From assembly GCA_004764695.1 (NCBI GenBank), contig SMSO01000031.1:8370761-8434760 (forward strand): 64,000 nucleotides of DNA. Reading direction: 5' to 3'. This document shows, one piece after another, positions 30,291 through 42,314 of the stretch; the stretch's first letter is position 1, and every line of letters starts with the position of its first letter. The position numbers and the translations under genes are program-made. The stretch comes from Schizochytrium sp. TIO01. Its lineage: Eukaryota; Sar; Bigyra; Thraustochytrida; Thraustochytriidae. The notes below the pieces were generated by a model. It made no database searches. It was not told where the DNA came from and saw nothing but the letters and a program-made list of their open reading frames with translations.

Positions 30291-31928
30291 CGATAAGTAA
30301 ATACTTAAAGAAATAAAACACTCGTTCTGTACATACGCAGCATTCCGCACTGCTTTTGTGATTTTCTATTTTGCTCACACTGTATTACGATGGACAGAAC
30401 TAAGGAAAAATTGAAGACCACATCCCACACTCACCCCAAGGCCTTTGTGATTTCTTCGTTCACTTGATCCTTCATTAAGTGGTCTCCAAGGTCCAAAGTG
30501 GCGTGTGTTTTCCCTTGCGACTATTTCGCATCACTGGCACCTCGATCCCGGTATTTTCACTGACGGTTCCACTCGTTCTGGTCGGTTCATTACGAACGCA
30601 CACATGAAGTGAGGCATAACTCGGTTGCCTCAGTAGAGTATCATGATCTCTTTTCATGAATTTCTAATTCCTGGAACCAATAAGAACAAGGTTAGATTTC
30701 AATTTTAACCCACTCTCATCTTTTCTTTTCTTTTCTTTTCTTTTTTCCGTAAAAAAGAGAGCAAAAGAAGAACCGCGACCGCATTAGCCGCCATTGGCCA
30801 ATTCTTGATCGGTTTGGCCCCCTTTCCACACTCACATAGCCCCCTTAAATTGGATGTGTCGTTGTACGGCACAGGCTACTAAAAAGACAGAACCGCAAGA
30901 CATCCCGATTCTCTTTCAGTGTGGTTCAGCTGTAGATGCCAATCTTATGCCAAGCGCGAGCAACGATTCAAGGTTTGTTTTCAACACTTCGTTCTTGAAC
31001 TCAAGCTTGCCTAGCTAGAGGGGCTGACCGACCGCCTTCTTTCCATAGTCACTTCTTCGAAGGAGCGAATCTGCTCACTGATCTCCGTAAACTTCGTCAG
31101 AACAATAGCCAGCAGGCAGCTCAGCTATAGAGTTATGTCTTCACATAAGCTTGAATCACAAAATAATGTACCTTGTTCACGTTGGCGCCTAGGTTCCTAC
31201 GTCTTTGGGACTTTGGGCCAAACTTTTGGCAACCAAACTTATCACAATCATAATACACAGTTCCTACTACCACAAGTAGGGTTCTGCATAACTAGATTAC
31301 ACAGGTTTGAGGAACAGTCGTATTGGAAACGCCGGGAATAAGAACACTATCAAACCTAACCAATCCTCCATGAAACCTAACCGAATCCTCGCCGCGGTGT
31401 GAGTCTGCATGGCTGCCAGGAGAGGCAAGAAGAGGAGATAGGAGGAGGAGTAGAGAGCCAAGTCCGCGGTAAGTATCTGCTCGCTCGCGCGCGTGCTGGG
31501 GCTGGGAGGGCACGGGTCGCCTCCAGGGCGCTGTTAACCTGAATGTTCCGATGTTATTAGCGCGCCTTTGGGTTGGAAAGCCGCCCAGAACACCTGCGGC
31601 GGCCGGTTGGTCATCATTGCGGTCAAGCTAACCTTTGCTTTCTTTGACGTGTGCTTTTTCTCCTTGCTGTGCTTCTGGGTATTCGCTCGTGTTGGTCTTC
31701 GTTTTGGTCTTCGTCTTGGCCTTGGTTTTGAACTCAACCTTTGCTGATGCCTTCGGTTTCGTCTCTTTGTGGCTGTGTGGATATTCTTCGATTCTCTTGT
31801 GCTTCTTGTTTGCGGTTGTAATCAATATGGGATGTTGCTGATGGGGCAATGCAATCGACTGGGTACGCTTGTTGGGTTTCTTTTGGGTCTGTAGCGGAGA
31901 TACGAATCGCCACAGTCCAGTCGCCACG
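30291..31928. other. Intergenic and NDUFA12 promoter region
   Basis: There is no gene. A (TTTTC)n run lies at about 30720-30746. GC content rises from about 31.38 kb toward the NDUFA12 start codon, consistent with a promoter and 5' UTR. Confidence 0.4.
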
Positions 31929-32985
31929 ATGAACTACATCAAGGCTGTGCAGACCTGGGGTGTGAAGGAGACCTTCAAGAAGTTCTTCACCCTCAAGCAG
32001 ATCAAGTTCGGCACCTTGGTTGGAGTCGATGAGAACGGCAACAAGTACTTCGAGAACTTGAATGAGCCGTACGGTAAGTTACCCATTTTTGGAAAGCCTG
32101 GCTAGGATATTGTTTCTATCGCGCCACCGCATCATCTCCCAACCCTCCTCCTACTCTCTTCACGTTTCTTTCCAAACCATGTTAGGACTGAGACTTTCCA
32201 ACGCTCTCTATTGAGTGCTGCTTCACGAGCTTGATGACAAAGAAATCAGCCCTGTTCGATTCTTTGACACCAGACACAATGTGAAACAAAGCTTGCGCAT
32301 GGGGTTCGGAAGATGGGGAGTTTGCAAACGCAAGATATGTATGCACTGGCCATTTGTGTAATGAAGCGATAAGGGGAGTTTAGCTAACACTATTCTCGGA
32401 TGGGAAATCATTAATGTTTTTTTGTGTGCATGTGAAATCCAAATAAAAACTACTGAACATGTGCTTTTCCATGTTTTATGAACACGTATCGAACTTTGAT
32501 GGATGAATTATTACTGCATAGGCCAACACCGTTGGGTCGAGCCCCCATACGCCGTGCACGGCTCCTCCTGGGACGCCTCCAACATTGCCCCGGCTTGGCA
32601 CCCGTGGATCCACTGCGCAACCGACAAGGTTCCCACCTCTGCTGCGCCGCAGGGCGAGACTGGCGTTCACATTGTGGATGGTGTCGACACCCCCGTTCGC
32701 CACCACATTAACCTTGACCACAGGAAGCCGTGGCGCCCGAACCCCACCCTCCACCGCGAGCGTGGCCACAATGTTGACCACTCCTCTGGCAAGGCTGGCG
32801 AGAACGATTACTACGTTCAGCCTGGTCACGTTGCCAGCCCTCTGTTTGAAGAAAAGGGCCCTAAGATTGAGTCTTGGGGCGGTCTGCCCACTGACGACTC
32901 TGCCTCGCACGTTGGTGAGCCCAAGAAGGAGAAGAGCCGCTGGGAGCTCTTCTACGAGCAGCGCCAGCGCATGAACCAACAGTAA
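31929..32985 (+). CDS. NDUFA12: NADH:ubiquinone oxidoreductase accessory subunit NDUFA12 (B17.2)
   Basis: Two exons, 31929-32073 and 32522-32985, are joined across a 448-base intron (GTAAGT donor, ATAG acceptor) and give 202 residues. Exon 1 reads MNYIKAVQTWGVKETFKKFF and then VGVDENGNKYFEN. Exon 2 continues QHRWVEPPYAVHG ... SNIAPAWHPWIH. These blocks (GxDxxGNKYYE, RWVEY, I.P.WH.W.H) are the NDUFA12 family signature. The subunit is a peripheral matrix-arm component of mitochondrial complex I. The usual length is about 145-160 residues; this one carries a longer C-terminal part rich in His, Pro and charged residues, ending SRWELFYEQRQRMNQQ. Confidence 0.93.
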
Positions 32986-34408
32986 GCATGATGTAATGCG
33001 CCACAAGCAACGCATGAAATCAGCGCACAGAGTGTTCCGTATCACCTTTCTCATCTTGCGATGAGCAATCGATTCACTCATTGGAGTATAACACTAGCAA
33101 GCTAGGCAATTGGAACGAGACCTCCTTGGCTCGCCATCATCGTCGATTATGACAGCCCCCCTTAATACGTTTTTAAAAGTAACAAAAAACATAATAGTAC
33201 ATGTCCTGGTGCCTTGGGAGAGAAAATCTTTTTGTCATTACATTATTCATGAGCCTGCCAGAATCTGGCAAATGATTGTGTACCGTAATCTTGTCTATCA
33301 CGTCCACAGAGACTGATTAAGATCCAATTGAAGCATAAATAGAAAGATCGGCTTTATGGCATGATGTAACACATGCGCATTTTCTGATTTAGCCTTGCTG
33401 ATCCTCTTTTGAGCGTCCAGGTATTTATGTGCGTTCAGATGTACTCTGTTTCTGTAGATATTATGCGTTTTTAATTTTTTAAGAAACGACTGAAATACTA
33501 ATGCTTGCTAGTTCTCGAGAAAAATTCTTGGTCATGCATTTTGCCAGACCTTATTTTTATTTATTATTATTATAAAATACAAACAGAGAAAGGTTTGTGT
33601 ATATACTTGTTTTGTCTACTCTCGAATAAATAATTCTTTCATCAGATGAAAAAAATATAATTTCACAAGACTCACAACTCTTGGAAATCATATTTTTTTT
33701 TAAATTAAAAGAAACTACAAACAGAAAATTAAAATAAGTCACATTTCAGTATTTACTTAAACATATAGATGACACAGAAAAAGATGATACAGTTACATTT
33801 TTGTATTTCTTGATTTGGTTCGAGGCCTGTATGAAAGAAACATTTGACGAATACCAGTTAGTTAAAGAGCTCCTAAATAGAACCAATTGGTCGAACAAAT
33901 TACGCCTTTCCAAATAAGCATATTTCCTGTGGTAGAGGAACATGCTCTGAACATTTAAGTTACATATTCACGACAAGAACAATCATCCTCAGACCTATCC
34001 TGCATGAGCAAAGTTGTCTTCATTATGTCGGCGAGTTGCCTGGTCGAGCCCCTCGCCTCAGGTGCAAATGAAAATTTCTTCATGGGACGTTGTATATGTG
34101 CGTGAACACTCTAAAAAATGTCGAAGCTTCTATCCAGTAAAAAACAACACGCTTCATAGTGATGTCTTAACCCCCCCTAATCCTCTCCTATAACGCCAAT
34201 AAAGATAAAACTTACATTTGCCAAACATACAACAGAAATGAAAAACACATTCAAAGAAGAAGGCTTATCCTCTTGATCAATCAAACACTACCACAAAACG
34301 AAAACTTGATAAACCTCATACAGCCTAGTCCTACTACAAAGGATAGCCTGCCCACAGCGATATCTCCTTCAACAGAAGGTATCAAAAGTATACCATTCAT
34401 CACTTGAA
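32986..34408. other. Intergenic, AT-rich
   Basis: No gene or RNA recognised. The region separates the 3' ends of NDUFA12 (plus) and the lipase (minus). Confidence 0.4.
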
Positions 34409-36886
34409 TTACATGACCATTAGCTCAATTTCACCAGCATTTTGGGATTCTTCCTGGCGATGCATTCTCGTAGATCGTGGTGCCCGATGGAAATATGGAG
34501 GCCTCTCAAAGGAATAACCTAACACATCAGCAAGAGCTGAAGCCAGACGCCAAGGCATATGGTCAACAAACATATCATTGGAAAGAACAATGTCCTGCAA
34601 TGGGCGGGACTGAGGAAGGCAAGGTCTAGCTATAAAAGCCGGAGTACCTTCTGGGAGACGATGCCTTTGAATATGGACAATTTTGCCGACGACATAGAGG
34701 CGCGGGTACACGAAGGTATCCTCTTGTCCAAAGCCGTCATTCGAGGCATTAAGAATATCGTTCTCAACATCATCGTCTTCACTATCGTAGTTATCAACAC
34801 GCCAGTGTGCCGAGTTCTTTTTATAGTCCAAACCATGATCTTGATGTTGTGCTTGATTTTCAGGATCAACACGTCTTCGTGGAATTTTGGCCCGAAGACC
34901 AGCATCTTCGACACGCGAGATTCGATCCCGACCCTTCCAGAGGCAACCTAGCGGTACTAAGATACCAAACCGAAAAGAATACCATGCTGCAACAAATCGA
35001 TTACGGATAGCTTTATCCAGAGCGCCATCATGGGCGTCTTGGCGTTTAGCCTCAACTCGGCGGCTGAGGCGGTGCAACCGTTGCAGCGAGAGACGACTCA
35101 CAATATCATCAGCAAACGGCAGGCTCAAGATCGCATCAGGGCAAACCTGATCCACATGGTCGCGGCCGATTGAGTCTAGACATGGTAGAGGCTGGTAGGC
35201 CATTGCCCGTACCCCACCCAAGTGGGGAAACTCAGTCTCACTTTTGTCACGTACAGCTACAGTGAAAAGAGCAGCTACAGAAGCCCCGAGGGAATGGCCT
35301 ACTATCCAAACTGGAGCATTAGGATCGGACGCTGCGACTTTTTCAAGAACAGGCGCTACTTCTGCAAAAAGATTGCGTACACAAAGAAGAACTCCGAGAT
35401 GAACATGTGCCCCAACTGGTAGACCAAGCTCTTCGTAGTCAAGATGACACGGCCACATGAGTGAGTCAGTGATCATGTCATGTACATCCTCCGTTCCGCG
35501 AATCGCGAGAACGATCTCTGCTTGCTTGCCCGGGGGGTGACGTGATACTAATTGATATGCCACGCGACAGGCACCTTGGCCTACTCTTCCTTCATGCAAA
35601 ACAAGCTCTTCTTCTGCAAGGTAATTCAAAAACTTGGTGCGATGCCCTTGGACACAGTTATCACCTTTAATATGGCCCTGATGCCGATGCGGAAGAGCTT
35701 TACATGGGCAAAAGATGCCTTGAGTGTGATACCACTGAAGGATGTAGCAGCACCATGATCGCTCAGCATCCAGAAGCATGCCAGTGTAGGCTGCTATGGC
35801 AAACCTGTTCAGGTCAAGCGCCTTTTCGAGTAGCTCTGCAAGTGCAAGACCAAGGTCTGGCTGAGGTGGCACTCGTGCCTCTCGCCGAAGCAGATCAACA
35901 ATGAATCTTGGGCGTTGCAAGCTCCATCGGGGTGCACCATCTTGGCCAGTTTCATGTGCAACTTCGTCTACGTGCTGGAGAAATGCCTCCTTTTCTTCCT
36001 TGAGTCGCTTTGCTTCATCGTAAAGGAGTTTACTAAGGAGGCCAAGCATCTCAAATCTTTTAAGGCCCAGAGAACGATAGTTCAAAACGTATGCCATCAT
36101 AGTTGCTGCACCCGTAAGCTCATCCTGATCGAACCTGCCCTTCAAAACCGGTTCACTTGCACGTCTACCACACATGTAATCCCATCTACAACAAAATGCA
36201 CACATTAGCCACCGTAGAGTTGCAGAGACTCGCAATCTATAATGGGTAAACCATAACAAGCGATCTGTTCCAAAGGCTCCTTGCCAGCGCATACACAGTG
36301 CACTTGCACCTAAACGCATAAGAATACCAACCCACATGCAAGCAAGAGCGGCTGTAAGTGTTCCCAGGGCAGCTTTATTCGTTGACAGGTCTGATGAAAG
36401 CGGAGACAAGATTGTCAACAATACCGCAAGAGCTATTTCCGCAGCACCTAGTAACAAACCAGCTGATAGGACCAAAGCAAGCCACAAATGAAGTGATAGA
36501 CTTCCAGGCTTTGCTGCAGCAAGTTCTTCTGTTCCGACTACAAACGGTCTTGAGCCTCGTTCAATGCCATTCAAGCGGGCTAAACGTTTCGTCTGCAATA
36601 TAGCCAAAAGCTGCAAAACTAGCAGTACGAAGCCTTGGCCCAAGCGCGTTGCCTGGATACCGATAGCAGCAGCGACAAGTCGTGAAAAATGATGCGAAAA
36701 CAGCGGCTGACGGATCACTAGTGCAGGATGTGCTAGACGCCACGCTGTGATGAGTAATGCAAGCGAGGCTCCTGTAGCACAAAAGCCCAAGATTGCAGGA
36801 ACGCGAACTGCCTGTGTACTAGTCTCCCGAGGATGCAGAGCCTCCATGAGCCGTACGTGCGGTGTATTGACTGTCGATGAAGGCAT
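34409..36886 (-). CDS. Membrane lipase of the class 3 / diacylglycerol-lipase (DAGL) type
   Basis: This is an 825-residue single-exon protein. The N-terminal third holds about four to six hydrophobic segments (about 29-47, 68-97, 131-160, 172-195). A cytosolic alpha/beta-hydrolase domain follows. The nucleophile elbow is GHSLGAS with Ser532; Asp593/Asp594 lie in LPFADDIVSRLS; His776 lies in VDHMPWRL, a triad layout typical of DAG lipases (DAGL, sn-1 specific). The stretch AIRGTEDVHD before the elbow carries the family RGT oxyanion motif. An acidic, disordered insert (SEDDDVEND) separates the Asp and His regions, like the regulatory loops of DAGL. The likely reaction is hydrolysis of diacylglycerol or related membrane lipids at the cytosolic face. 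Confidence 0.85.
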   Translation of the reverse strand: MPSSTVNTPHVRLMEALHPRETSTQAVRVPAILGFCATGASLALLITAWRLAHPALVIRQPLFSHHFSRLVAAAIGIQATRLGQGFVLLVLQLLAILQTKRLARLNGIERGSRPFVVGTEELAAAKPGSLSLHLWLALVLSAGLLLGAAEIALAVLLTILSPLSSDLSTNKAALGTLTAALACMWVGILMRLGASALCMRWQGAFGTDRLLWFTHYRLRVSATLRWLMCAFCCRWDYMCGRRASEPVLKGRFDQDELTGAATMMAYVLNYRSLGLKRFEMLGLLSKLLYDEAKRLKEEKEAFLQHVDEVAHETGQDGAPRWSLQRPRFIVDLLRREARVPPQPDLGLALAELLEKALDLNRFAIAAYTGMLLDAERSWCCYILQWYHTQGIFCPCKALPHRHQGHIKGDNCVQGHRTKFLNYLAEEELVLHEGRVGQGACRVAYQLVSRHPPGKQAEIVLAIRGTEDVHDMITDSLMWPCHLDYEELGLPVGAHVHLGVLLCVRNLFAEVAPVLEKVAASDPNAPVWIVGHSLGASVAALFTVAVRDKSETEFPHLGGVRAMAYQPLPCLDSIGRDHVDQVCPDAILSLPFADDIVSRLSLQRLHRLSRRVEAKRQDAHDGALDKAIRNRFVAAWYSFRFGILVPLGCLWKGRDRISRVEDAGLRAKIPRRRVDPENQAQHQDHGLDYKKNSAHWRVDNYDSEDDDVENDILNASNDGFGQEDTFVYPRLYVVGKIVHIQRHRLPEGTPAFIARPCLPQSRPLQDIVLSNDMFVDHMPWRLASALADVLGYSFERPPYFHRAPRSTRMHRQEESQNAGEIELMVM

Positions 36887-39800
36887 TTTCCTAAAAACGC
36901 GTACAGATGAACAAGTTTGTACTCTATCTAGGTAGGAAAAAAAAGCTCAGATCGGTCCGTGGATAAGGTTTTGCGCAAAGTGTTTGTTGTCTCGGGCAAT
37001 GCAATCTCGTCTTCCTTACACGTGTTTGTTTGGTTTTAACAACTAAGCAGTGGTGCCTCCTTTCACAGCCAAGCGTTTTGGCCAGCAGACATGAATATAG
37101 ATAAACTTGTGTGTCCAATACTTTTTTGTATTCAACAGACGACCGAGCCGAGTCAGCCCAACTTGCAGCACGGAGCGACGACGCTTCCCCGTGCCGCGAG
37201 GGCTTTCTTTCAAGGTTTGCCATCTCCGCTTCAGCGAGCTTTGATGCACTTCAGGCCACCTGTATCTCCTATGGTTTTACCTAGGGGACTGTTCTAGTTG
37301 CACTGGTGTTGATGACCAACCCAATGATGGAACGGAACAGAACAATGTGCTGCGAACGAAACAAGAGAACTAAACGTCAGAGTTGTGTTTCAGGGTTTCG
37401 TGTGTCGAGAAGCTGGCTGCAGGGAGGTCTGGCATGCGTAGGTCACGTGATATCTATTTAGATAGGCTGGTATCTAGCTTGCTTGAAACGGCGCTGAGTG
37501 TGAGCTGAGCCTCCTTTTAAGGCAAGCCGAAAATAACTAAAAACTTTTGCGGTCAGCATGTTGATTTTGACAACAAAGGACGAAGAACCAGCAACTGTCG
37601 TACGTCGTGAATGACAGTATGGATCAAACGGCAGTACCGCGAAGCGCTTCAGAATTATGAAATATGCACTGTAGCGGTCCATCAGTTAACCTTTTCGGTG
37701 GAGGCCGACCAAGAGCGAGGGTCTCTATATTTGTTTACCACTTGCCCTAGATCAAACTAAGTTCAGGCCGCAGCTGCATCGCCAAAAAGTCTCATCGTAC
37801 CTGCATAGAGGCTTGGGTGGGTGTGTGTATGAACGATACACGTCGCGCGAGTGGGGCCATGCAGGCACCAACTCGATGGCCCGGTTGGAGTCACGACCGG
37901 AGATCGATGACTGCTGCAGTCGATTCTTCGTTCTCGTGGTATTTTGATTCAATCTCTTGATTTGTTTATTTTTTTTTCATATTTTCAAATTAATAATAAT
38001 ATGAAGAAGAGTTGTTTTAGTAGAAATCTAGTGGCAATTATTTCTTCCTTCTCCTGATGGCAGAAACCGACGGGGATAAAGATACAATAGATTAGAAACT
38101 ACTTTTACACTCATTTATATAAATCAAGCAAAATGTACGGACAGTACCATTTGTTTTGGATGGACCTACAAACCCTTTGGCTCATGATATTAGAAGGTAC
38201 ATATGTAGAGCTAGGGTCGCTTATTCCATCACGAGAAATGGATGGACACGAATACACCACATCAGATCATTCACGCCTTCTTCCTGCGAGTATGCTCGGT
38301 ATCACGAATTCGTAGAATCAATGGTTGCCAGCACTGCACGTCATAAGGACTAAGTATGCTAGAAACTCATGATGGTGGTCTTTGAACGCAGGGGTAAAGA
38401 TAAAGGAGGTACAAGAAAAGGGGCCAAAGGTAATAGTATCATATATTAACTAAAACATGAGATAACCTAAACATTAATAATGCCCGTTAGAGGGAAATGT
38501 TAAGTTCGCATTCTATATGTGAGATTACAGTCAGGTAAGCAAGTAGCATCTTAACGCTATTTAATTTCATTCTATTTTATTTTATTGTTATAGCCTACCT
38601 GTTACGAGAAAAGCCCTTTCTATGTTCGCGGCGCAAAAAGGTGAGCTGCTTTCATTTTCTAGACATGTTGTGCTTTCTCAAGACAAAATTGCAGTAAGCC
38701 ATACTCTTGGTCAAACTTCTTCATATTTAAATATCTTCAATCCTACAGGACAGCTATTCTGAGCTACGCCTAGACCCAGAGTATGAAGCAGTCAATGTCT
38801 TAAGGTGATACGATCGTGTGATCATCCAAACTTCTAAATTTCTTTATGAAGATAGGTATCTGCATCCAACGATGAAAGTAAAACTTTAGAAGTAAGATAT
38901 TTATGAGTGATTATTATATGCCTTGAATTTTCAACCGGGCTAAAGTATTTTCACTCATGGTCCCTATTAGAAGTAAAAAATGAGAAATTCTGTTCAACCT
39001 TAGGCTCAGTAACTTCTCCAACTTAAACGATAGAAGTACTCTGCGAAGGTTCTTGGTTGGGGTTCTAATTTGTAGGGTTCGCAAATATATTTATGCACGA
39101 AATCAAGATTGATCAATTCATTTACTCGAAATCCAAAGCATCCAAACAACTAAAAACGAACTAATGAATTGACAAACACTGAAGCTCACATGGGCAATAT
39201 CCACGATGTTGATAGATCTTATTCTTATGTGCAGACCTTCAGCAATATAGACTATCCTCCGGTCAACAAATACTCGATGCAGTTAAAGCTTTAGTCTAGC
39301 GGCTTCTATCCATGCTTGCTTCAACTCCATCTGGATCACATTTGAGATACACTCTAAAACGTTCGCTTAGGCAGTGATTGTAGTAGACCATCTAATCATG
39401 ACACCATAGTTCCAATGCTAGAATACAATCTCCGAACATAGATTGAATCTTTGTATGTTGAATAAAATTAACAAACTTTGCTCACGCTTGTCAACATAGA
39501 GGGGTTTCCTTTTTAACAGAACCTTGTCTGGCAAGATCTGCGGCAAATATCTTGCTTTGGCATGTTGTAACTTCCCCCCCCCCCCAGATAAATAGTAAAA
39601 ACGACCACTTTCTATTTTCTCCATATTTGCATCACAACAAAATAGCAGAAGACACTAACTGGATTAGCATTGGTGCCTTCTTTATCGTGTACGATAACAG
39701 CTTTGAAATAGGATGGAGGCAGTGATAAACTAGCAGTACGGAATTGGAGCATCTGATCATGATACTAAATTTCTGGATAGTCTGAACTGACCTTCTAAGA

Positions 39801-40412
39801 CTTCGTTTTCTAAACCACTAGCCCCATTTACGACTGTGGTTATAGATTAGGTTCGCTCCCATTCACAGGGAAATTAAACACTCTATTCTTTTCTGTTTCC
39901 CCTACTACATTGATTAAAAAATGATAGGGATTCACTATGATGTGTATAAATATTAATTTTCTGATTATAAAATTCAGGGACAATCTATTTCTGTCACTAT
40001 CAGTAAGTACTCCATAGTTGGTTGTAGGTGGACAAAACGAGGAGGAAGGCAAAGCCAAATTATTACCCCTTAAAAGAGTCCCTTATTTTAACCTAGTAAA
40101 TCAATGTACATGATGGTTTTCATCGTATTTGATACTGTACAAACATGTTTTGATCCACCTTAAATAATATTTACAGAATCCCTTTTGCTTCTCACTTTGT
40201 TCCAAAGATCAATATTTTCAAGATAATGTAGTGCCAGGGATAGTGCACAAAGCATTGTTTCTTTCCCAAACCCAAACTGACTAACTGTTGTTGGGAAGGG
40301 CGACCACACGCACCTTGGAGCAAGGTCCGACGCGCATCCCTTCTGCCTTGCATCATCTGGCCGGCCCTAGTGCGTTTGCCCGATTTTCGAGCATATAGTA
40401 GTTCGTTTCTCC
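36887..40412. other. 3.5 kb intergenic region
   Basis: AT-rich sequence with only short, unconvincing open frames. A pure C-run lies at about 39574-39586. I looked for hidden LRR-like exons on both strands and saw none. Confidence 0.4.
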
Positions 40413-42314
40413 ATGTGCTTTGAATGCCGTATCCTGGGCGCCCTCATCAACGGGGGGCGGCCGGACTCCAAGAGGTTTAAACTGCACGAGCAAGGTGTGG
40501 ACCAATTTGATTTCAGTCCTTCTATTGTCGAAGTGGAGAATAAGGATTTACGCGACCATGAGGCTGAAGAGTATCTTAGCGAAACTTTGGCAAAATTGCA
40601 AGAGAACTTCGGTGTGGAGCTCGTGCCGGTCAAGGTGGACTCTGATGGGTCGTGCTTACCACACGCGGTCTCGCGATGCCTCGCCGGCAAAGAAATCTTT
40701 TATGATGTATTACGTTTAGAACTTGAGCACGAGCTCCGCGATTATACAGAATTTTACAGAGGCATTCTGGGTGCTGGTATGGATGACGAAACTTTTCAGA
40801 ATTACTGGGATGCCATTATCGAGGAAGCAAGGCCTGTCTATGGTGGTCTCACTGGGCGCTGGCTTGGTCCAGAGCACATTTTAGGTCTTGCCAATGTCTT
40901 AAAGAGACCAATTCTTCTTCTTGATGTGCCAGAGTTCATGGAAAAGGACGACAATCGTTGTGGAATGTACCTGCCTCTGCGACATTCACGCGCTGATTGT
41001 ATCAGTGATCACGGTTCCGGAGAGGTGGGAACTCCGTTGGTCATTGGCTGGGCTAGTGCGGCACGCAATCACTTTGTATCTCTCATAAGGCCATCTCGGA
41101 ACCGTCTTTTAGCAAGTGAAGAAGAAGAATGGACCAATCGAGCTCGCTCAGCTGCGCCAGAACTGTGGAAAGATATCGATGACTTGGTGGATGCCATGCG
41201 TTCGCGCTCTACTGCTGAGCAAGTCGAGATTGTTATTCCTTTAGACAAAACGCCTGGGGACGTATGCGTGTTGCAAGATCCGGAGTCCGGGGAGGAGATC
41301 TTGGTGCAAATCCCGCCGGGCAAGGGTCCCGGGGATACATTCATGTGGAACCCAGATGTGGAGAATGGCATCACCAGGCTATATAGCGCTCTGGTGCATT
41401 TCTTTGCAACAAACCCACCAGTTATACGAGATCAGTCACGGAAAACTCTATACACGGTGTTGAAGAACCTTGTGGATGCAATCCTTGTAGATCACGACAA
41501 GCTTCTCCAGCGATCCAAGCTGCGAACAAATAATAAGATTGTTAAGCGCACTATTACAAGTGTCAGCAGCGCGGTGGATATTCTTCGTGCAGTAGGCTTT
41601 TCTGATTTCGTAGACCCCGCTTCTGGAGACTCCTTTTTAAACTTTGAGGGAGATTTAACGAAGCCGGAATCATGCGATGCCCTCGTGCTTGCCCGCGACG
41701 TGCTCGCACGTATGCAGGGAAATAACAGTGTTGTGCAAGGCGCGGGTCAGATTAATATGTCACAAACCGAAGCAGCTTTTGGCCTGATACCAGCATTTTG
41801 CAAGCGCGACAAAAATGGGGAACCTATGCTATCGTGGGAACACTATCGCGAATATGCCCTAGGATTTGACACTGAAAAGCCAGACTTAGGAGCTTGGGTG
41901 TTTGGACTCGGTAACCCTCTGCGCCTTTCACAAATGCGATTGATCACTTCACTGATGTCCTCCCTAAAGGACCGCTTCGTTAATCTGACAAGAAATACCG
42001 AATATGAGGATGTTGCTTGGGATGACGAGATGCTCTATGCATCACGTTTGGCACATGTGAAGTGTCCAAATTGTAGAATGGATCAAACGTGGGTAGGTGA
42101 GATTGATGGCTTTCGCGCGGAGTCAAGAACTCAGGAGTGTGAGAACTGCAACGAAACGCTGGATGTAAGTCTCACTGACCAGCGCTGTATTGCTGCCTTT
42201 GTGCATAATGCGCTATCTGATTCCAAGGGCACTTTATGGTGTGAAAAGCATGAAGAGCTGCGCCTTTCATCACTACAACCAGATTGCCCTCGCTGTAAAT
42301 GTGCATCTGAATGA
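40413..42314 (+). CDS. VCPIP1-like OTU deubiquitinase with PUB domain
   Basis: This is a 633-residue single-exon protein. The OTU protease domain spans about residues 70-225: Asp78 and Cys81 in VDSDGSCLPHAV and His220 in RNHFVSLI form the expected catalytic set. Residues about 270-320 carry the repeated VxxPxGKxPGDxF type motif (VQIPPGKGPGDTF). Residues about 325-430 match a PUB domain (KTLYTVLKNLVDAI ... NKIVKRTITSVSSAVDILRAVGF), a fold that binds the tail of p97/VCP/Cdc48. A C-terminal Cys-rich part (KCPNC ... QECENC, then WCEKH ... CPRC) resembles the zinc region of VCPIP1/VCIP135. The likely job is trimming ubiquitin from substrates handled by p97. The ATG at 40413 is the first in the frame after an upstream stop. 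Confidence 0.85.
   Translation: MCFECRILGALINGGRPDSKRFKLHEQGVDQFDFSPSIVEVENKDLRDHEAEEYLSETLAKLQENFGVELVPVKVDSDGSCLPHAVSRCLAGKEIFYDVLRLELEHELRDYTEFYRGILGAGMDDETFQNYWDAIIEEARPVYGGLTGRWLGPEHILGLANVLKRPILLLDVPEFMEKDDNRCGMYLPLRHSRADCISDHGSGEVGTPLVIGWASAARNHFVSLIRPSRNRLLASEEEEWTNRARSAAPELWKDIDDLVDAMRSRSTAEQVEIVIPLDKTPGDVCVLQDPESGEEILVQIPPGKGPGDTFMWNPDVENGITRLYSALVHFFATNPPVIRDQSRKTLYTVLKNLVDAILVDHDKLLQRSKLRTNNKIVKRTITSVSSAVDILRAVGFSDFVDPASGDSFLNFEGDLTKPESCDALVLARDVLARMQGNNSVVQGAGQINMSQTEAAFGLIPAFCKRDKNGEPMLSWEHYREYALGFDTEKPDLGAWVFGLGNPLRLSQMRLITSLMSSLKDRFVNLTRNTEYEDVAWDDEMLYASRLAHVKCPNCRMDQTWVGEIDGFRAESRTQECENCNETLDVSLTDQRCIAAFVHNALSDSKGTLWCEKHEELRLSSLQPDCPRCKCASE

Noticed and set aside
32476-33081. 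201-residue minus-strand open frame
   Set aside because: It is the shadow of NDUFA12 exon 2.
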